A stretch of DNA of 64,000 nt from Herbaspirillum sp. RV1423 (GCF_000577615.1 NZ_CBXX010000008.1:118764-182763), one strand, 5' to 3'. Positions 34,871 through 44,697 are shown, counted from the first letter of the stretch. The notes: generated by a model from the sequence alone, not told the origin. Numbers and translations: made by a program.

Positions 34871-35932
34871 ATGGCCCAAGTTGTCATCGAAAATTTGAAT
34901 AAACGCTTCCCTGGCGCTCCTGCCGCCGCGGTGAACGACTTCTCGCTGCGCATCGCGGACGGAGAGCTCGTGGCTTTTCTGGGGCCGAGCGGTTGCGGCA
35001 AGACGACCACGCTGCGCATGATTGCCGGCTTCGTCGAACCGACTTCCGGCCGCATTCTTATCGGCGTCTCAGACGTCACCGGCCTCCCGGTGCACAAGCG
35101 CAACACCGGCATGGTGTTCCAGCGTTACGCATTGTTCCCGCACATGACCGTGAAGGAAAACGTTTCCTTCGGCCTGGAAATGCACAAGGTGCCCGCCGGC
35201 GAGCGCGTTGGACGCATCCGTAAAGCGCTGGATATGGTGCGCATGGCGCAGTACGCCGACCGCTATCCGCGGCAGCTTTCCGGCGGCCAGCAACAGCGTG
35301 TGTCGATTGCTCGCGCGCTTGCAATTGAGCCCAAGGTGTTCTTGCTGGATGAACCGCTGTCAGCCCTCGATGCAAAGCTGCGTGTCGAAGTCCGCGACGA
35401 AATCAGGGAGCTCCAGCAACGCCTCGGCCTCACGACGATTTTCGTCACGCACGACCAGGAAGAGGCATTGGCCATCGCTGACCGCATGGCCATCATGCAT
35501 GACGGGAAGGTCCAGCAGGTCGGAAGCGCGCAGACCCTGTATGAGCAGCCGGCCAATTTGTTCGTTGCAGACTTCCTGGGGCATATGAATTTCTTCCCGG
35601 GCAAGCTGGACGGCGACCGCACTTTCTTTACCGAAAAAGGAACCTCGATTTCGACCTCGCAGACTGTGAAAAACGCCGTGCGTCTCGGCGTGCGCCCCGA
35701 GAGAATATTCCTCTCGGGGGAGCAGACGCCTCACGTCAACGCGATTCCAGGAAAGATTGAATCGGTCATCTATCTCGGTGCACAAGTTGAAATAAGGGTG
35801 CGAACCGATCAACACGAACTCATCTCTTGCCAGGTCCCGAACAACAAGGCCCTGGCGGACTGCGACGCAGCCATTGGCGCGAAGGTCCATGCCTGTTTCA
35901 ACTACGCGGATGCTGTTCTCTTCACTGAGTAA
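34871..35932 (+). CDS. ABC transporter ATP-binding protein (PotA-like)
   Basis: A 353-residue cytoplasmic ATPase. Walker A GPSGCGKTTT is near 38-47, the Q-loop follows with VFQRYALFPHM, then the signature LSGGQQQR, Walker B VFLLDEPLSALD and the switch VTHDQEEA. A C-terminal TOBE region (about 280-350) may sense substrate. All catalytic residues are present. It powers import by the two neighbouring permeases; genes are 2-10 nt apart. Confidence 0.95.
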   Translation: MAQVVIENLNKRFPGAPAAAVNDFSLRIADGELVAFLGPSGCGKTTTLRMIAGFVEPTSGRILIGVSDVTGLPVHKRNTGMVFQRYALFPHMTVKENVSFGLEMHKVPAGERVGRIRKALDMVRMAQYADRYPRQLSGGQQQRVSIARALAIEPKVFLLDEPLSALDAKLRVEVRDEIRELQQRLGLTTIFVTHDQEEALAIADRMAIMHDGKVQQVGSAQTLYEQPANLFVADFLGHMNFFPGKLDGDRTFFTEKGTSISTSQTVKNAVRLGVRPERIFLSGEQTPHVNAIPGKIESVIYLGAQVEIRVRTDQHELISCQVPNNKALADCDAAIGAKVHACFNYADAVLFTE

Positions 35933-35941
35933 AGAAGCGCC

Positions 35942-36820
35942 ATGACAACCACTACTGTTCGCAGCCGCACAAACCTGCGCGGCCCATTCATGGCTTTCCC
36001 GGCGTCCCTGATCGTCTTGGGCATAATTGTCATCCCCATCCTCTTTCTGTTCCGTTACAGCTTCAATCACTACGACGTGACAGACCTGATGGTGTCGGCA
36101 TTCACCTTGGAGAACTATGCGAGATTCTTTTCCGATGCCTACTACAGCAAGGTATTGTGGACGACGCTGTGGATTGCTGCACTGTGCACGTTCCTGGCGC
36201 TTCTGTTAGGGCTGCCGGTTGCCTACTTCCTGGCCAAGACGCAAAGTCGCTTCAAGAGCCTGTTTGTCATCCTGCTGGTCTTCCCGTTAATGGTGGGTAA
36301 TGTCGTGCGCGCCGCAGGCTGGATGATTGTGTTTGGCAATGCCGGTCTGGTAAACGCCGTGCTGAAAGACTTCGGCGTCATCGATGCGCCATTGCAACTT
36401 CTTTTCACCCCGTTTGCCGTCATCGTCGGCACCACCGCCGTCGTGATGCCTTACATGATTCTCACCCTGCAGAGCGTTCTTGAAGGCATTGACTTCTCCG
36501 TGGAAGAGGCGGCCCAGGTCTTGGGGGCCAACTTCTTGACGTCATTCCGTCGAGTCGTGCTGCCGATCGCGGCGCCAGGCATTGCCGCCGGCACGATGCT
36601 CGTTTTCATCCTCTGCATGAACGCTTACGCCACTCCGGTGCTTTTGGGCGGCAGCGGCGTGACGATGATGGCGCCCGCGCTGTACGACCAGATAACCAAA
36701 GCATCCAACTGGCCGTTTGGCGCCGCGTTGGCGCTGGTATTGGTCATCGGCACCTTGGCCATGGCGCTGCTGTCGAACTGGGTTATTCATCGGCGATATG
36801 CCAAGACGATGGAAAGCTGA
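35942..36820 (+). CDS. ABC transporter permease (PotB-like)
   Basis: A 292-residue inner-membrane protein with six predicted helices and the EAA motif (SVEEAAQVLGANFLTSFRRVVL, about 180-201). It is the second half of the permease pair of the polyamine-type importer. It is followed by a small hairpin and, 105 nt later, by the CocE/NonD hydrolase gene on the same strand. Confidence 0.9.
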   Translation: MTTTTVRSRTNLRGPFMAFPASLIVLGIIVIPILFLFRYSFNHYDVTDLMVSAFTLENYARFFSDAYYSKVLWTTLWIAALCTFLALLLGLPVAYFLAKTQSRFKSLFVILLVFPLMVGNVVRAAGWMIVFGNAGLVNAVLKDFGVIDAPLQLLFTPFAVIVGTTAVVMPYMILTLQSVLEGIDFSVEEAAQVLGANFLTSFRRVVLPIAAPGIAAGTMLVFILCMNAYATPVLLGGSGVTMMAPALYDQITKASNWPFGAALALVLVIGTLAMALLSNWVIHRRYAKTMES

Positions 36821-36870
36821 AAACTAACGCCGACAAGAATCCCCTCCCCCTTTTTCCGGCAATCTTGCGG

Positions 36871-36887
36871 GGCCTGATTTTCAGGCC
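36871..36887 (+). terminator. Small hairpin after the ABC operon
   Basis: GGCCTGA-3-TCAGGCC (7-bp stem) followed by only three T. It may be an attenuator or a partial terminator between the importer genes and the hydrolase gene; the short T-run makes full termination doubtful. Confidence 0.4.
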
Positions 36888-36925
36888 TTTAGGGGGTCCC
36901 TTTACTTAAAATTCAAGAGATATCC

Positions 36926-38755
36926 ATGGAAGATCTAGATAGCGTCAAATCCGGCTGGAAAATTCCTCCGCAAAAGTATCTGGAATCAAGGCCGCCGGAG
37001 TACGCGATACCGACGTTGCCGGAGTCGCAATATCTGACAATGCGCGACGGTTGCCGCATCGCTATTGACGTCTATGTCCCGCAAAGCGGAAAACCGGGAG
37101 GAAAATTCCCCGCCATCACCATCTTCACACCGTACAACCGGCGCTTCAAGCTGCGCGAGGCCGGCGCCGAACCGAGCCCGAACGGCGCCAAGTATCGCGA
37201 CTTCTTCGTGCCGCGCGGCTACGTTGTCGTCATCGTCGACGTCCGCGGAACCGGCGCCAGTTTCGGAACCCGGGATGCCTTGCGTTCCCCCAAGGAACGC
37301 GATGATTCCTATGAGGTGGCAGACTGGATTGTTTCCCGAACGTGGTCGAACGGCGTCATCGGTGCGACAGGGATCTCCTACCTGGGCGCAGCTTCCTGCT
37401 TCCTTGCCAGCACCGGTCACAAAGCCGTTAAAGCAATCGCTCCCCTGTTTTCCGTTTCCGACATCTATAACGAGCAGCTTTTCCCCGGCGGCATGCTCTC
37501 CCGCGTCTGGAGCCGGGACTACGACGAACTGATGACTGCGCTGGACCACAATGACCCGGTCCTGACGGCAAAATTCCCCTACTTCAACGACCCGCGGCTG
37601 GATGGTCCGCAGCCGGTCGACGAAGACGCCGACGGGGCTTTGCTCCAGGCCGCAATCGCCGAGCATAAGAACAACTTCAGGCTGCATGACATGATGCCCG
37701 AGATTGCGTTCCGCGACGAAGGTCCGATTTACGACCCCTCGTTGAACACGGATGTGTGCAGCCCGTTCTATTACCAACTGGAAGGCACGTCCAAAGACGT
37801 GGCCATTTACTCGATTTCGGGCTGGTACGATGGCGGAGGCTATGCCAATGGCGCGATCACTCGCTTCCTGACCATGGCCGGTCCCAACGACCGCCTCCTG
37901 CTGGGTCCCTGGGACCATGGCGCCCGCACGAACGTGTCCCCGTGGCGCATGCAAGTGTCGTCGCAGTTCCCGCTTCTGGCCGAAGTGCTGCGTTTCTTCG
38001 ACGAGCACCTGTTGGGTATGGCCACCGGCATCAAGGAAGAGTCTCCCGTTCACTACTACAGCGTGCACGGCAATACATGGAATGAGTCCAATGTGTGGCC
38101 GCCCGTTGCGAACGAGAAGAGGTTCTTCACCGCCGAGGGCGGCATCTCGACCGCCGCCGCGGAAGAACAGGCGCGGATTCCGTACCAGGTCCGGTTTGAT
38201 ACGACCACCGGCGGCGACACCCGCTGGGAACGGTTGGGCGCGGCCAACATCGAGAACTATTACTTCGATTGGCATGGCCGGGACAAGCTGCTCCTCAATT
38301 TCACGTCCGAAGTTTTGGAGACCGACCGCGAACTGAGCGGCCATATCATCGTTGCACTCAACGTTGCCAGCTCCCACACCGATGCCGCCCTGTTCGTATA
38401 TGCGTCGGAAATCGAAGACGACGGAACGGTTCGCTACATGACCGAGGGCATGTTGCGAGGCATTCACCGCGCAAAGGCCAATCCGCCGGCGGCATATAAG
38501 ACCACCTGGCCATATCGGACCTTCTACCGGTCTGCGGCTTCGTTGCTCACGCCCGGAAAAGCCGAGGTCTTCGAATTTGCCCTGCTACCCGTATCGTGGC
38601 GCCTGAGGAAAGGCAGCAGATTGCGGATTTCCATTGGCGGCGCAGACATTGACCACTTCCCGCAAATACCAAATGGGCAGCCGCCGTTGCTCCATATCGT
38701 CACCGGTGGTGAAACTGCATCCTATGTGGAAATTCCGTGGCGCGCCGCTCCGTAA
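36926..38755 (+). CDS. CocE/NonD-family serine hydrolase
   Basis: A 609-residue cytoplasmic hydrolase (no signal peptide). The catalytic serine is Ser151 in ATGISYLGAA; the acid is probably Asp302 (SGWYDGGG) and the base His331 (LGPWDHGA). The oxyanion tyrosine lies in FTPYNRR (70). A C-terminal jelly-roll domain (about 410-609) completes the X-prolyl dipeptidase/cocaine-esterase fold. Family members cleave esters, amides or acylated amino acids. Position after an importer and near a putA-like gene suggests it releases an amino compound from an imported conjugate. The start ATG at 36926 has AAGAGAT upstream. Confidence 0.88.
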   Translation: MEDLDSVKSGWKIPPQKYLESRPPEYAIPTLPESQYLTMRDGCRIAIDVYVPQSGKPGGKFPAITIFTPYNRRFKLREAGAEPSPNGAKYRDFFVPRGYVVVIVDVRGTGASFGTRDALRSPKERDDSYEVADWIVSRTWSNGVIGATGISYLGAASCFLASTGHKAVKAIAPLFSVSDIYNEQLFPGGMLSRVWSRDYDELMTALDHNDPVLTAKFPYFNDPRLDGPQPVDEDADGALLQAAIAEHKNNFRLHDMMPEIAFRDEGPIYDPSLNTDVCSPFYYQLEGTSKDVAIYSISGWYDGGGYANGAITRFLTMAGPNDRLLLGPWDHGARTNVSPWRMQVSSQFPLLAEVLRFFDEHLLGMATGIKEESPVHYYSVHGNTWNESNVWPPVANEKRFFTAEGGISTAAAEEQARIPYQVRFDTTTGGDTRWERLGAANIENYYFDWHGRDKLLLNFTSEVLETDRELSGHIIVALNVASSHTDAALFVYASEIEDDGTVRYMTEGMLRGIHRAKANPPAAYKTTWPYRTFYRSAASLLTPGKAEVFEFALLPVSWRLRKGSRLRISIGGADIDHFPQIPNGQPPLLHIVTGGETASYVEIPWRAAP

Positions 38756-39258
38756 GCTCGCCGGCCGATTACCTGGTCAAGCTATGCAGGCTGTCTGGCG
38801 ACGTCGGATCGCCCAAGCACAGCTTTCGCATGCTTGACCGGTATCTGAAAGCATCCGTCGGGCATGCCTTGATGACCATTCTGAAAATAGATGCCTCCGA
38901 ATCATTTTCGGAAAGGATTTATAGCAGCAAGCCGGACCTGTTTTCCTCGGGTGGTCAAAAGGCACTGGATACGGCCCCGCAAATGAGAAAAGTCATTGCT
39001 GCCGGGAGACCGCTCGTTGTTGATGGACGGGATGCCATTCGAGCCAGTTTCCCTGACCACAATCTGATTTTTTCCTTGGGCTGCGAGTGCATCATCAATG
39101 TGCCTTTACGCTGGCAAGGAAAGACCGTTGCCAACGTGAACGTGCTCGGGCCGAAGGGCGCCTATGACAATGAGAACGCGATCAAGATTGAGGTGGCCTG
39201 TTACCTGTGCTTGCCCGTAATGCTCGGCTCATTCCTCCCCGTCATGGTGAGCTCGTGA
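38737..39258 (+). CDS. GAF-domain protein
   Basis: A 173-residue protein from a GTG start that overlaps the end of the hydrolase gene by 19 nt; the true start may be slightly later. Residues 35-170 are one GAF domain: VGHALMTILKIDASESFSER, an IYSSKPDLF segment, FPDHNLIFSLGCECIINVPL and NVNVLG. GAF domains bind small molecules, and this one has no linked output domain. Similar single GAF proteins are found in catabolic operons and may sense or process the substrate. It is convergent with, and overlaps by 17 nt, the AraC gene. Confidence 0.75.
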   Translation: MARRSVSSPADYLVKLCRLSGDVGSPKHSFRMLDRYLKASVGHALMTILKIDASESFSERIYSSKPDLFSSGGQKALDTAPQMRKVIAAGRPLVVDGRDAIRASFPDHNLIFSLGCECIINVPLRWQGKTVANVNVLGPKGAYDNENAIKIEVACYLCLPVMLGSFLPVMVSS

Positions 39259-40300
39259 TGACGCCCCTGCCGGGCTTGCTCCCCGAACCGTCCTGACGTT
39301 GGCTTGCTTCGCTCGGCGCGTAGCCGAACTGCGCCTTGAAGGCGCGGCTGAAGGCGGCGTCCGATGCGTAACCGATGCGTTCCGCCGCTTGCGTGACGCG
39401 CAGCCCGCCGCTGGCAAGCATGTCCGCCGCCAGCGTCAATTTCAACCGTTTGACATAGTGCAATGGCGCCTCGCCGACCCGCTCAGTGAAGCGCTCCGCA
39501 AAAATCGAGCGCGACATTGCGGAGATGCCGGCCAATCCCTCCACCGTCCATGGATGATAGGGCGCGGCATGGATGGCGCTCAGCGCGCGGCCGATACGCT
39601 CGTCGCCCAATGCGCCTACCCAACTGCTTGGCCGCGTCTGACCGGCAGCCCAGGTGCGCAGCGTGCGTATCACCAATAAATCGATCAGCCGCGAAATCAT
39701 CAGCGAGGAGCCGGGTTCGACCTCACGCGACTCCTTGACCAGAAAATGGGTCAGCGCGTGCAACCAGTCCGGTGTCTTGCCTTCCTCGCTGGGGATATGC
39801 ACCACCAGGGGCAGGGCCGCCATGATGGCGGCCAGCGATCCCCCTTCAAAATGGAACAGGCCGCCGACAAGGCAAGTCGATGCGCCATCGCCGCCGTAAT
39901 CGAGCACCGATTTGTCGCGGTCGAAATGTCCGCTGATGAGGCTGCCGATTTCTGCCGGCGGCGTGGCCGGATGGTCGCAAACCTGGTGGCCCGTGCCATG
40001 CGGCAGCAGCAACATGTCGCCCTGATTTACGGCAATCGGCTCGGCGCCCAGGGTCTTGACCCACATCGTACCCATCTCGACGAAATAGAAATGCGCCGCC
40101 CCTTTGGGAAAAGCAATGCTCCAGGGCGCTCGCAGCCGTGCTGAATACACCAGCTCGCCGCGTAACCGGATCAAGGTCAGCACCTGGGACAGGACATCAG
40201 CGCGAGTGGCCGCCATGCCATAGTCCGGCATTTTTCCGGACGATCGATCATGAAGTTCGGGCTCCTGGATATGGCTGGTCATGTCGCTGCGTCCTATCAT
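39242..40300 (-). CDS. AraC-family regulator with cupin N-terminal domain
   Basis: A protein of about 352 residues from the ATG at 40300 (GGAG just upstream; the next ATG at 40282 is also possible). The N-terminal cupin (Cupin_6) part spans about 25-200, with YFVEMGTMWVK and GDMLLLPHGTGHQV. The C-terminal double HTH has SRSIFAERFTERVGEAPLHYV, then RIGYASDAAFSRAFKAQFGYAP. It is divergent from the secreted alpha/beta hydrolase gene and probably regulates it. This subgroup is common next to oxidoreductase or hydrolase genes and responds to unknown small molecules. Confidence 0.9.
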   Translation of the reverse strand: MIGRSDMTSHIQEPELHDRSSGKMPDYGMAATRADVLSQVLTLIRLRGELVYSARLRAPWSIAFPKGAAHFYFVEMGTMWVKTLGAEPIAVNQGDMLLLPHGTGHQVCDHPATPPAEIGSLISGHFDRDKSVLDYGGDGASTCLVGGLFHFEGGSLAAIMAALPLVVHIPSEEGKTPDWLHALTHFLVKESREVEPGSSLMISRLIDLLVIRTLRTWAAGQTRPSSWVGALGDERIGRALSAIHAAPYHPWTVEGLAGISAMSRSIFAERFTERVGEAPLHYVKRLKLTLAADMLASGGLRVTQAAERIGYASDAAFSRAFKAQFGYAPSEASQRQDGSGSKPGRGVITSSP

Positions 40301-40345
40301 TTTCTCCGTGGTTCCCGATCTTATCAACCCTTTTAGGAGTATCAC

Positions 40346-41134
40346 ATGAAAGCATTAAACGTTTTGGTTCTGACTTCCGCCGCCTTGACCGGCGTTCATG
40401 CAATGGCTGCAGAAAAGCCGGCTATCGCCCTCGTCCACGGCGCATTTGAAGACGCGCATGTCTGGGATGGCGTCAGCGCCAAATTGCAGGCTGACGGCTA
40501 TCGCGTCATCAACATCGATCTGCCTGGCCGCCCGAGCGCACCGATGGCGACCAACCTGGTCAGCGGCGACGTTTATCGCGACACGGTACTCAAGGCGATC
40601 AATGGCGAATCGCAGCCGGTGGTGCTGGTCGGCCATAGCTTTGGCGGCATCGCGGTGTCGGCAGTGGCGGAAGCCGCTCCGGCCAAGGTCAAGACCGCCG
40701 TGTATCTGGCCGCCTACCTGCCGCAGGATGGCGAATCGATGTTGTCGCTGGCCAAGCAGGATCGCGACAGCAAAGCCGGCCCGGCGCTGCAGATCGATGA
40801 GGCCAAAGGCATGATCTCGGTCAATTACGCCTCCCGCGCCGACCTGTTCGCCAACGGCGCGCCGGAAGGTTTGCGCAAGGCATTGCCGGATCTGATCATC
40901 GATGAACCGCTGGCGCCTATCGCCACGCCGGTGAAGTTGACCGCTCAACGTTTCGGCAAGGTCGACAAGGTCTACATCCACACCGCGCAGGATCAGGTCG
41001 TCAGTCCTTACTTGCAGCAAAAGATGGTTGCCGCCACGCCGGTGCGCCTGGAGTTCACGCTCAACACCGGCCATACACCGTTCCTGACCGATGTACCCGA
41101 TCTGGTTTCAGCGATCGAGAAATCTGCTGAATAA
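40346..41134 (+). CDS. Secreted alpha/beta hydrolase (EstC / methylesterase-hydroxynitrile lyase superfamily)
   Basis: A 262-residue protein. The signal peptide is about 1-22 (cleavage near MAAEK), so it is periplasmic. The catalytic triad is Ser98 (VGHSFGG), Asp near 218 (HTAQDQVV) and His near 243 (NTGHTPF). The HGAFEDAHVW and INIDLPG stretches match the plant methylesterase/hydroxynitrile-lyase-like branch, which in bacteria includes EstC esterases. It is divergent from an AraC regulator. The presence of a nitrilase gene 3.5 kb downstream is intriguing, but the enzyme is more likely a simple esterase. Confidence 0.85.
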   Translation: MKALNVLVLTSAALTGVHAMAAEKPAIALVHGAFEDAHVWDGVSAKLQADGYRVINIDLPGRPSAPMATNLVSGDVYRDTVLKAINGESQPVVLVGHSFGGIAVSAVAEAAPAKVKTAVYLAAYLPQDGESMLSLAKQDRDSKAGPALQIDEAKGMISVNYASRADLFANGAPEGLRKALPDLIIDEPLAPIATPVKLTAQRFGKVDKVYIHTAQDQVVSPYLQQKMVAATPVRLEFTLNTGHTPFLTDVPDLVSAIEKSAE

Positions 41135-41218
41135 GCAGATTCGATGACGACTCATCTGTGCCGCTGGCGCGCTTGAGGCCGCCAGCGCACGCTGCCGAGC
41201 ACTTTCATGGTTGGCGGG

Positions 41219-42133
41219 TCAACTTCCCCGGATTCCTGGCGGCAAAGGAAAGTCTCGCGCAAGGATGTCTTTCAGGAATTTTTGAACCGCCTTTATGCGC
41301 GGCATGAAACAGCGTTCGCGATGAACCGTCATCCATATGGTTCGTTTCACTTCGAACGCGTCCAGCAGCACCGGCCGCAGGCCGAATCGTTCCGCGTTCG
41401 AGAACGCCGGCAGCATGACGATGCCCCCGCCTTCGGCCGCGGCAAACAACTGCGCGATCATGCTTGAGGAATGAAAGACCACATGCGGGTTCTTTATCGC
41501 CTCTTCCAGCCAACGAACGGTATTGAGCTGAATCAGGTCATCAACATAGGACACAAACTGATGCTGACTGAGTTCATGCATCGACTCGGGTATGCCGTGG
41601 CGGGAGAGATAGCTCTCCGACGCATATAAATGCAAAGGAAACGCTCCCACTGGCTCCACTTCCAGTCCTTTGCCTTCCGATGGAAAGAAGCTGAGAAAAA
41701 TATCCGCCTCTCGTTGGCTCACATGGACCAGTTGGGTGGAAGTGACAAGCTCAATCTGAATCAGCGGGTACAGGTCTTTGAAACCCACGAATTTCCTCGA
41801 CAGATACAGCGAAGCGATGCCCTCCATGGTCGCAATGCGAACCGGGCCGGAGGGAATACGAGACGTTCCCGACAACGATTCCCCAATTGCCAGGGCCCCG
41901 GACTCCATGGTTTCGACATGCGCCAGTAACTCGCGCCCCTTTGCCGTGATGTGGAATCCCTGATGGTCGCGCTCGAAGACCGGCGCATCAATGACAGATT
42001 CCAGGTGGGCAATGCGCCGGCTGATTGTTGAATGGTCCACCCTCAACTTTGCCGCGGCGCCGGAAAGAGTGCCGGCACGCGCGACCTCGAGGAAGATACG
42101 CAAATCGTTCCAATTGGGTATTTTTGTGCTCAT
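41219..42133 (-). CDS. LysR-family transcriptional regulator
   Basis: A protein of about 304 residues from the ATG at 42133 (MSTKIPNWNDLRIFLEVARAG). The HTH has KLRVDHSTISRRIAHLE, and the effector domain follows from about 90. The frame is open for 54 codons upstream without homology. It is divergent from the DUF485-symporter-nitrilase genes and probably controls them. The effector is unknown, possibly a nitrile or the acid formed from it. Confidence 0.9.
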   Translation of the reverse strand: MSTKIPNWNDLRIFLEVARAGTLSGAAAKLRVDHSTISRRIAHLESVIDAPVFERDHQGFHITAKGRELLAHVETMESGALAIGESLSGTSRIPSGPVRIATMEGIASLYLSRKFVGFKDLYPLIQIELVTSTQLVHVSQREADIFLSFFPSEGKGLEVEPVGAFPLHLYASESYLSRHGIPESMHELSQHQFVSYVDDLIQLNTVRWLEEAIKNPHVVFHSSSMIAQLFAAAEGGGIVMLPAFSNAERFGLRPVLLDAFEVKRTIWMTVHRERCFMPRIKAVQKFLKDILARDFPLPPGIRGS

Positions 42134-42435
42134 CTGCAATTTCGCAATGGGTTGTTCGGTCACATGCCGGCGACTCAGTATATCGCGGCCTAACGCATTC
42201 ACAACAAGCACGATAAATGTGCATTTGCAGCAAAATATGCACTGAAATGGCAAAAAACATGCCTTGCAAAAATGCAATGGCGATTGCGGAATCACCAGTT
42301 TTTTTTGTCAAAATGGCCTGATAACCTTGGTTCGCCAAGTGAGTCTGAGCGTTGTCGCCACAAAAGCGTCGCCGGGGTACGTATTCTCGCAGGCAGTTGG
42401 ATTTTTATCTTTATTCAATCTTCCGAGGGGCGTTC

Positions 42436-42732
42436 ATGCACAGCGACAATCCGCCGGATACGTGGTCGGCCATGTATCGGAATCCGCAATTTCACGCAAT
42501 TTCTCGCAAACGCAGAACCGTGGTCACGACGCTCTTCATCGTTGGCGCACTGTTCTATTTTTCCATTCCCGCGATAACGACTTTCTATCCGTCGATATTC
42601 CACATCCGTCTGTTCGGCGTCGTCAACCTGGGGCTGGCTTACGCCCTGCTCCAGTACCCCATCGGCGGCCTTATTGCCTATGCGTACGCAATCAGCATGC
42701 GCAAGCTGGACCAGGAAATTGGCCGGATCTGA
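42436..42732 (+). CDS. DUF485 membrane protein, partner of the symporter
   Basis: A 98-residue protein with two membrane helices (TTLFIVGALFYFSIP and a second around 60-85, with LLQYPIGGLIAYAYA). DUF485 proteins (YjcH-like) lie upstream of ActP-type sodium/solute symporters and probably help their assembly or activity. Here it is 33 nt before such a symporter gene. The start at ATG 42436 follows a GAGGGGCG ribosome-binding site. Confidence 0.9.
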   Translation: MHSDNPPDTWSAMYRNPQFHAISRKRRTVVTTLFIVGALFYFSIPAITTFYPSIFHIRLFGVVNLGLAYALLQYPIGGLIAYAYAISMRKLDQEIGRI

Positions 42733-42765
42733 ATCGACACTTAAAAAAAGCTGAAAGGAATTGGC

Positions 42766-44652
42766 ATGAGTCCATTGCTGAAAATCAAAAGCGTGCTGGC
42801 GCTGGCGCTTACCCTGGTCGCCGGCGGCGCCTTTGCGGAGACCAAAGTCCTAGTCGGCACCGAATTTCAAGGAATGACCATCGCGGTCTTCGCGATCTTC
42901 TTCGGCGCGACGTTGTTCATCACTTATCTTTCCGCCAAACGGAACCGCACGGCAACCGATTTCTATACCGCGGGAGGCGGCATCGGGCCGATTCGGAACG
43001 GCCTCGCGATAGCCGGCGATTACCTTTCGGCCGCGGCGTTTCTTGGCGTTTCGGGATTGATCGCACTGTACGGCTACGACGGCATTGCTTATCTTATCGG
43101 CTTCTTCGTTGCGTTCATTCCCGTGCTGCTGCTGGTGGCAGAGCCCTGCCGCAATCTCGGACGTTACACGCTCGGCGATGTTCTTGCCTATCGCAACAGC
43201 TTCCGCAGCACCAAGGTTGCAGCCGCTGTTTCGAGCATCATCGTTGCCGTGTTCTACATGGTCCCCCAGATTGTCGGCGGGGCCGTCATTCTTCGCGCCC
43301 TCATCGGCATTCCGTACGAAATCTCAGTCTTGGCGGTTGGCATTCTGATGCTCACCTATGTTGTATTCGGCGGGATGCGGGCAACGACATCCGTACAGGT
43401 CATCAAAGCCGTATTGTTGATTTCGTCGTGCTTTGTGCTCGTGATACTGTCTTGGGCGCCGTTCGGATTCAACGTCTCCGGGTTCTTTGTTTCGTTGACG
43501 AAGAACCCGCTTCTGCAATCGTATGTCAGCGAGATATTGCTCAAGGGTTCCCATGCGCTGGGCACGCAAGAAGCCGGACAGCGCTTCCTGGAGTCCGGAC
43601 TGTATCTGAAGAACCCTCTCGAACAGATATCGCTGGGACTGGCGCTGGTGCTGGGCACCGCCGCCATGCCGCACATCCTGATGCGCTTTTTTACCGTTCC
43701 CGACGCCAAGGCGGCGCGCAGTTCCGTCCTCTGGGCGATGCTGGCAATCGGCGTATGCCATCTCTTGATCGTGTTTATCGGCTTTGCCGCCGCCCACTAT
43801 GTCGGCGCCAAAGCCATCGTCGTCTTGGACAAGGGCGGCAACCTTGCGGCGCCGATGCTGGCGCAGTTCTTGGGCGGCGGGGCAGATAGCCTGGCGGGCA
43901 ACTTCATGCTGGCCTTCGTCGCGGCGGTGTCGTTTGCAACCATTGTGGCTGTCGTGGCCGGCCTGACGCTGGCGGCAGCGTCCGCACTGGCCCACGACGT
44001 CTATGTCGGCGCCATTCGCAACGGCCGGGCAACCGAACAGGAACAGGTGCGGGCGGCCCGCGTGGCAACGTTGATGATGGCCGTGATTTGCGTCGTTTGC
44101 GGGATTCTCGCCAAAGGTCAGAACGTTGCGCATCTGGTCGGCCTGGGTTATGCGGTCGCCGCGTCCGCGAATCTGCCGGCGCTGTTGATGACGTTGTACT
44201 GGAAACGCTGCAGTACGGCAGGCGTGCTGGCAGGAGTGATCGGCGGAACGTCGCTGGCGATCGTGTTGGTCCTGGTATCGCCGAACATGACGTATCCGCT
44301 GCAGCAGAAGGAGGCCGCCATCGCCAACGTCGCAGCATTGAACACGCGTATCGCCGAGGCCGGGAAAAATCCCGGAACCGCGACTGTCGAAGAAACGAAC
44401 AAGCTGCGCGCGGAAAAAGAAACCGCCGCCGCATTGGCCGCAAGCATTCCCGACAACGCGACCAGTCTTGTGGGACTGAAGGCGCCGCTTGTCTCGTTGC
44501 GCAACCCCGGCCTTATCTCGATTCCTGTCGGATTCCTGCTGGTCTTTGTCTTCTCGTTGCTGTTCTCCGACAAGCGTGCGATAGCCCGTTGGGAGGAGCT
44601 CGCCGTACGGCGTGAAACCGGCATCGGCGTGGAAAAGGCCGTCGCTCACTAA
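42766..44652 (+). CDS. Sodium/solute symporter (SSS family, ActP-like)
   Basis: A 628-residue inner-membrane transporter with an N-terminal cleavable-type segment (ending AFAET) and about 13 further helices. Family motifs include DFYTAGGGIGPIRNGLAIAGDYLSAA near the first core helices. A soluble loop of about 50 residues lies near 510-565. ActP-type carriers import small carboxylates with sodium or protons. With the DUF485 protein before and the nitrilase 45 nt after, the transported compound may be the nitrile's acid or a related small acid. Substrate is inferred. Confidence 0.9.
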   Translation: MSPLLKIKSVLALALTLVAGGAFAETKVLVGTEFQGMTIAVFAIFFGATLFITYLSAKRNRTATDFYTAGGGIGPIRNGLAIAGDYLSAAAFLGVSGLIALYGYDGIAYLIGFFVAFIPVLLLVAEPCRNLGRYTLGDVLAYRNSFRSTKVAAAVSSIIVAVFYMVPQIVGGAVILRALIGIPYEISVLAVGILMLTYVVFGGMRATTSVQVIKAVLLISSCFVLVILSWAPFGFNVSGFFVSLTKNPLLQSYVSEILLKGSHALGTQEAGQRFLESGLYLKNPLEQISLGLALVLGTAAMPHILMRFFTVPDAKAARSSVLWAMLAIGVCHLLIVFIGFAAAHYVGAKAIVVLDKGGNLAAPMLAQFLGGGADSLAGNFMLAFVAAVSFATIVAVVAGLTLAAASALAHDVYVGAIRNGRATEQEQVRAARVATLMMAVICVVCGILAKGQNVAHLVGLGYAVAASANLPALLMTLYWKRCSTAGVLAGVIGGTSLAIVLVLVSPNMTYPLQQKEAAIANVAALNTRIAEAGKNPGTATVEETNKLRAEKETAAALAASIPDNATSLVGLKAPLVSLRNPGLISIPVGFLLVFVFSLLFSDKRAIARWEELAVRRETGIGVEKAVAH

Positions 44653-44697
44653 AACGGTTGTCTTTTGATTTCAGTTGATAAACGAAAGGATTATTTG

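Noticed and set aside
35815..35828. GAACTCATCTCT taken as a further copy of the dispersed hairpin motif
   Set aside because: It lies inside the ATPase coding sequence, encodes ordinary residues, and lacks the second arm.
40346..41134. A true hydroxynitrile lyase acting with the nitrilase
   Set aside because: The protein has a signal peptide and a standard esterase triad; superfamily membership alone does not support lyase activity.
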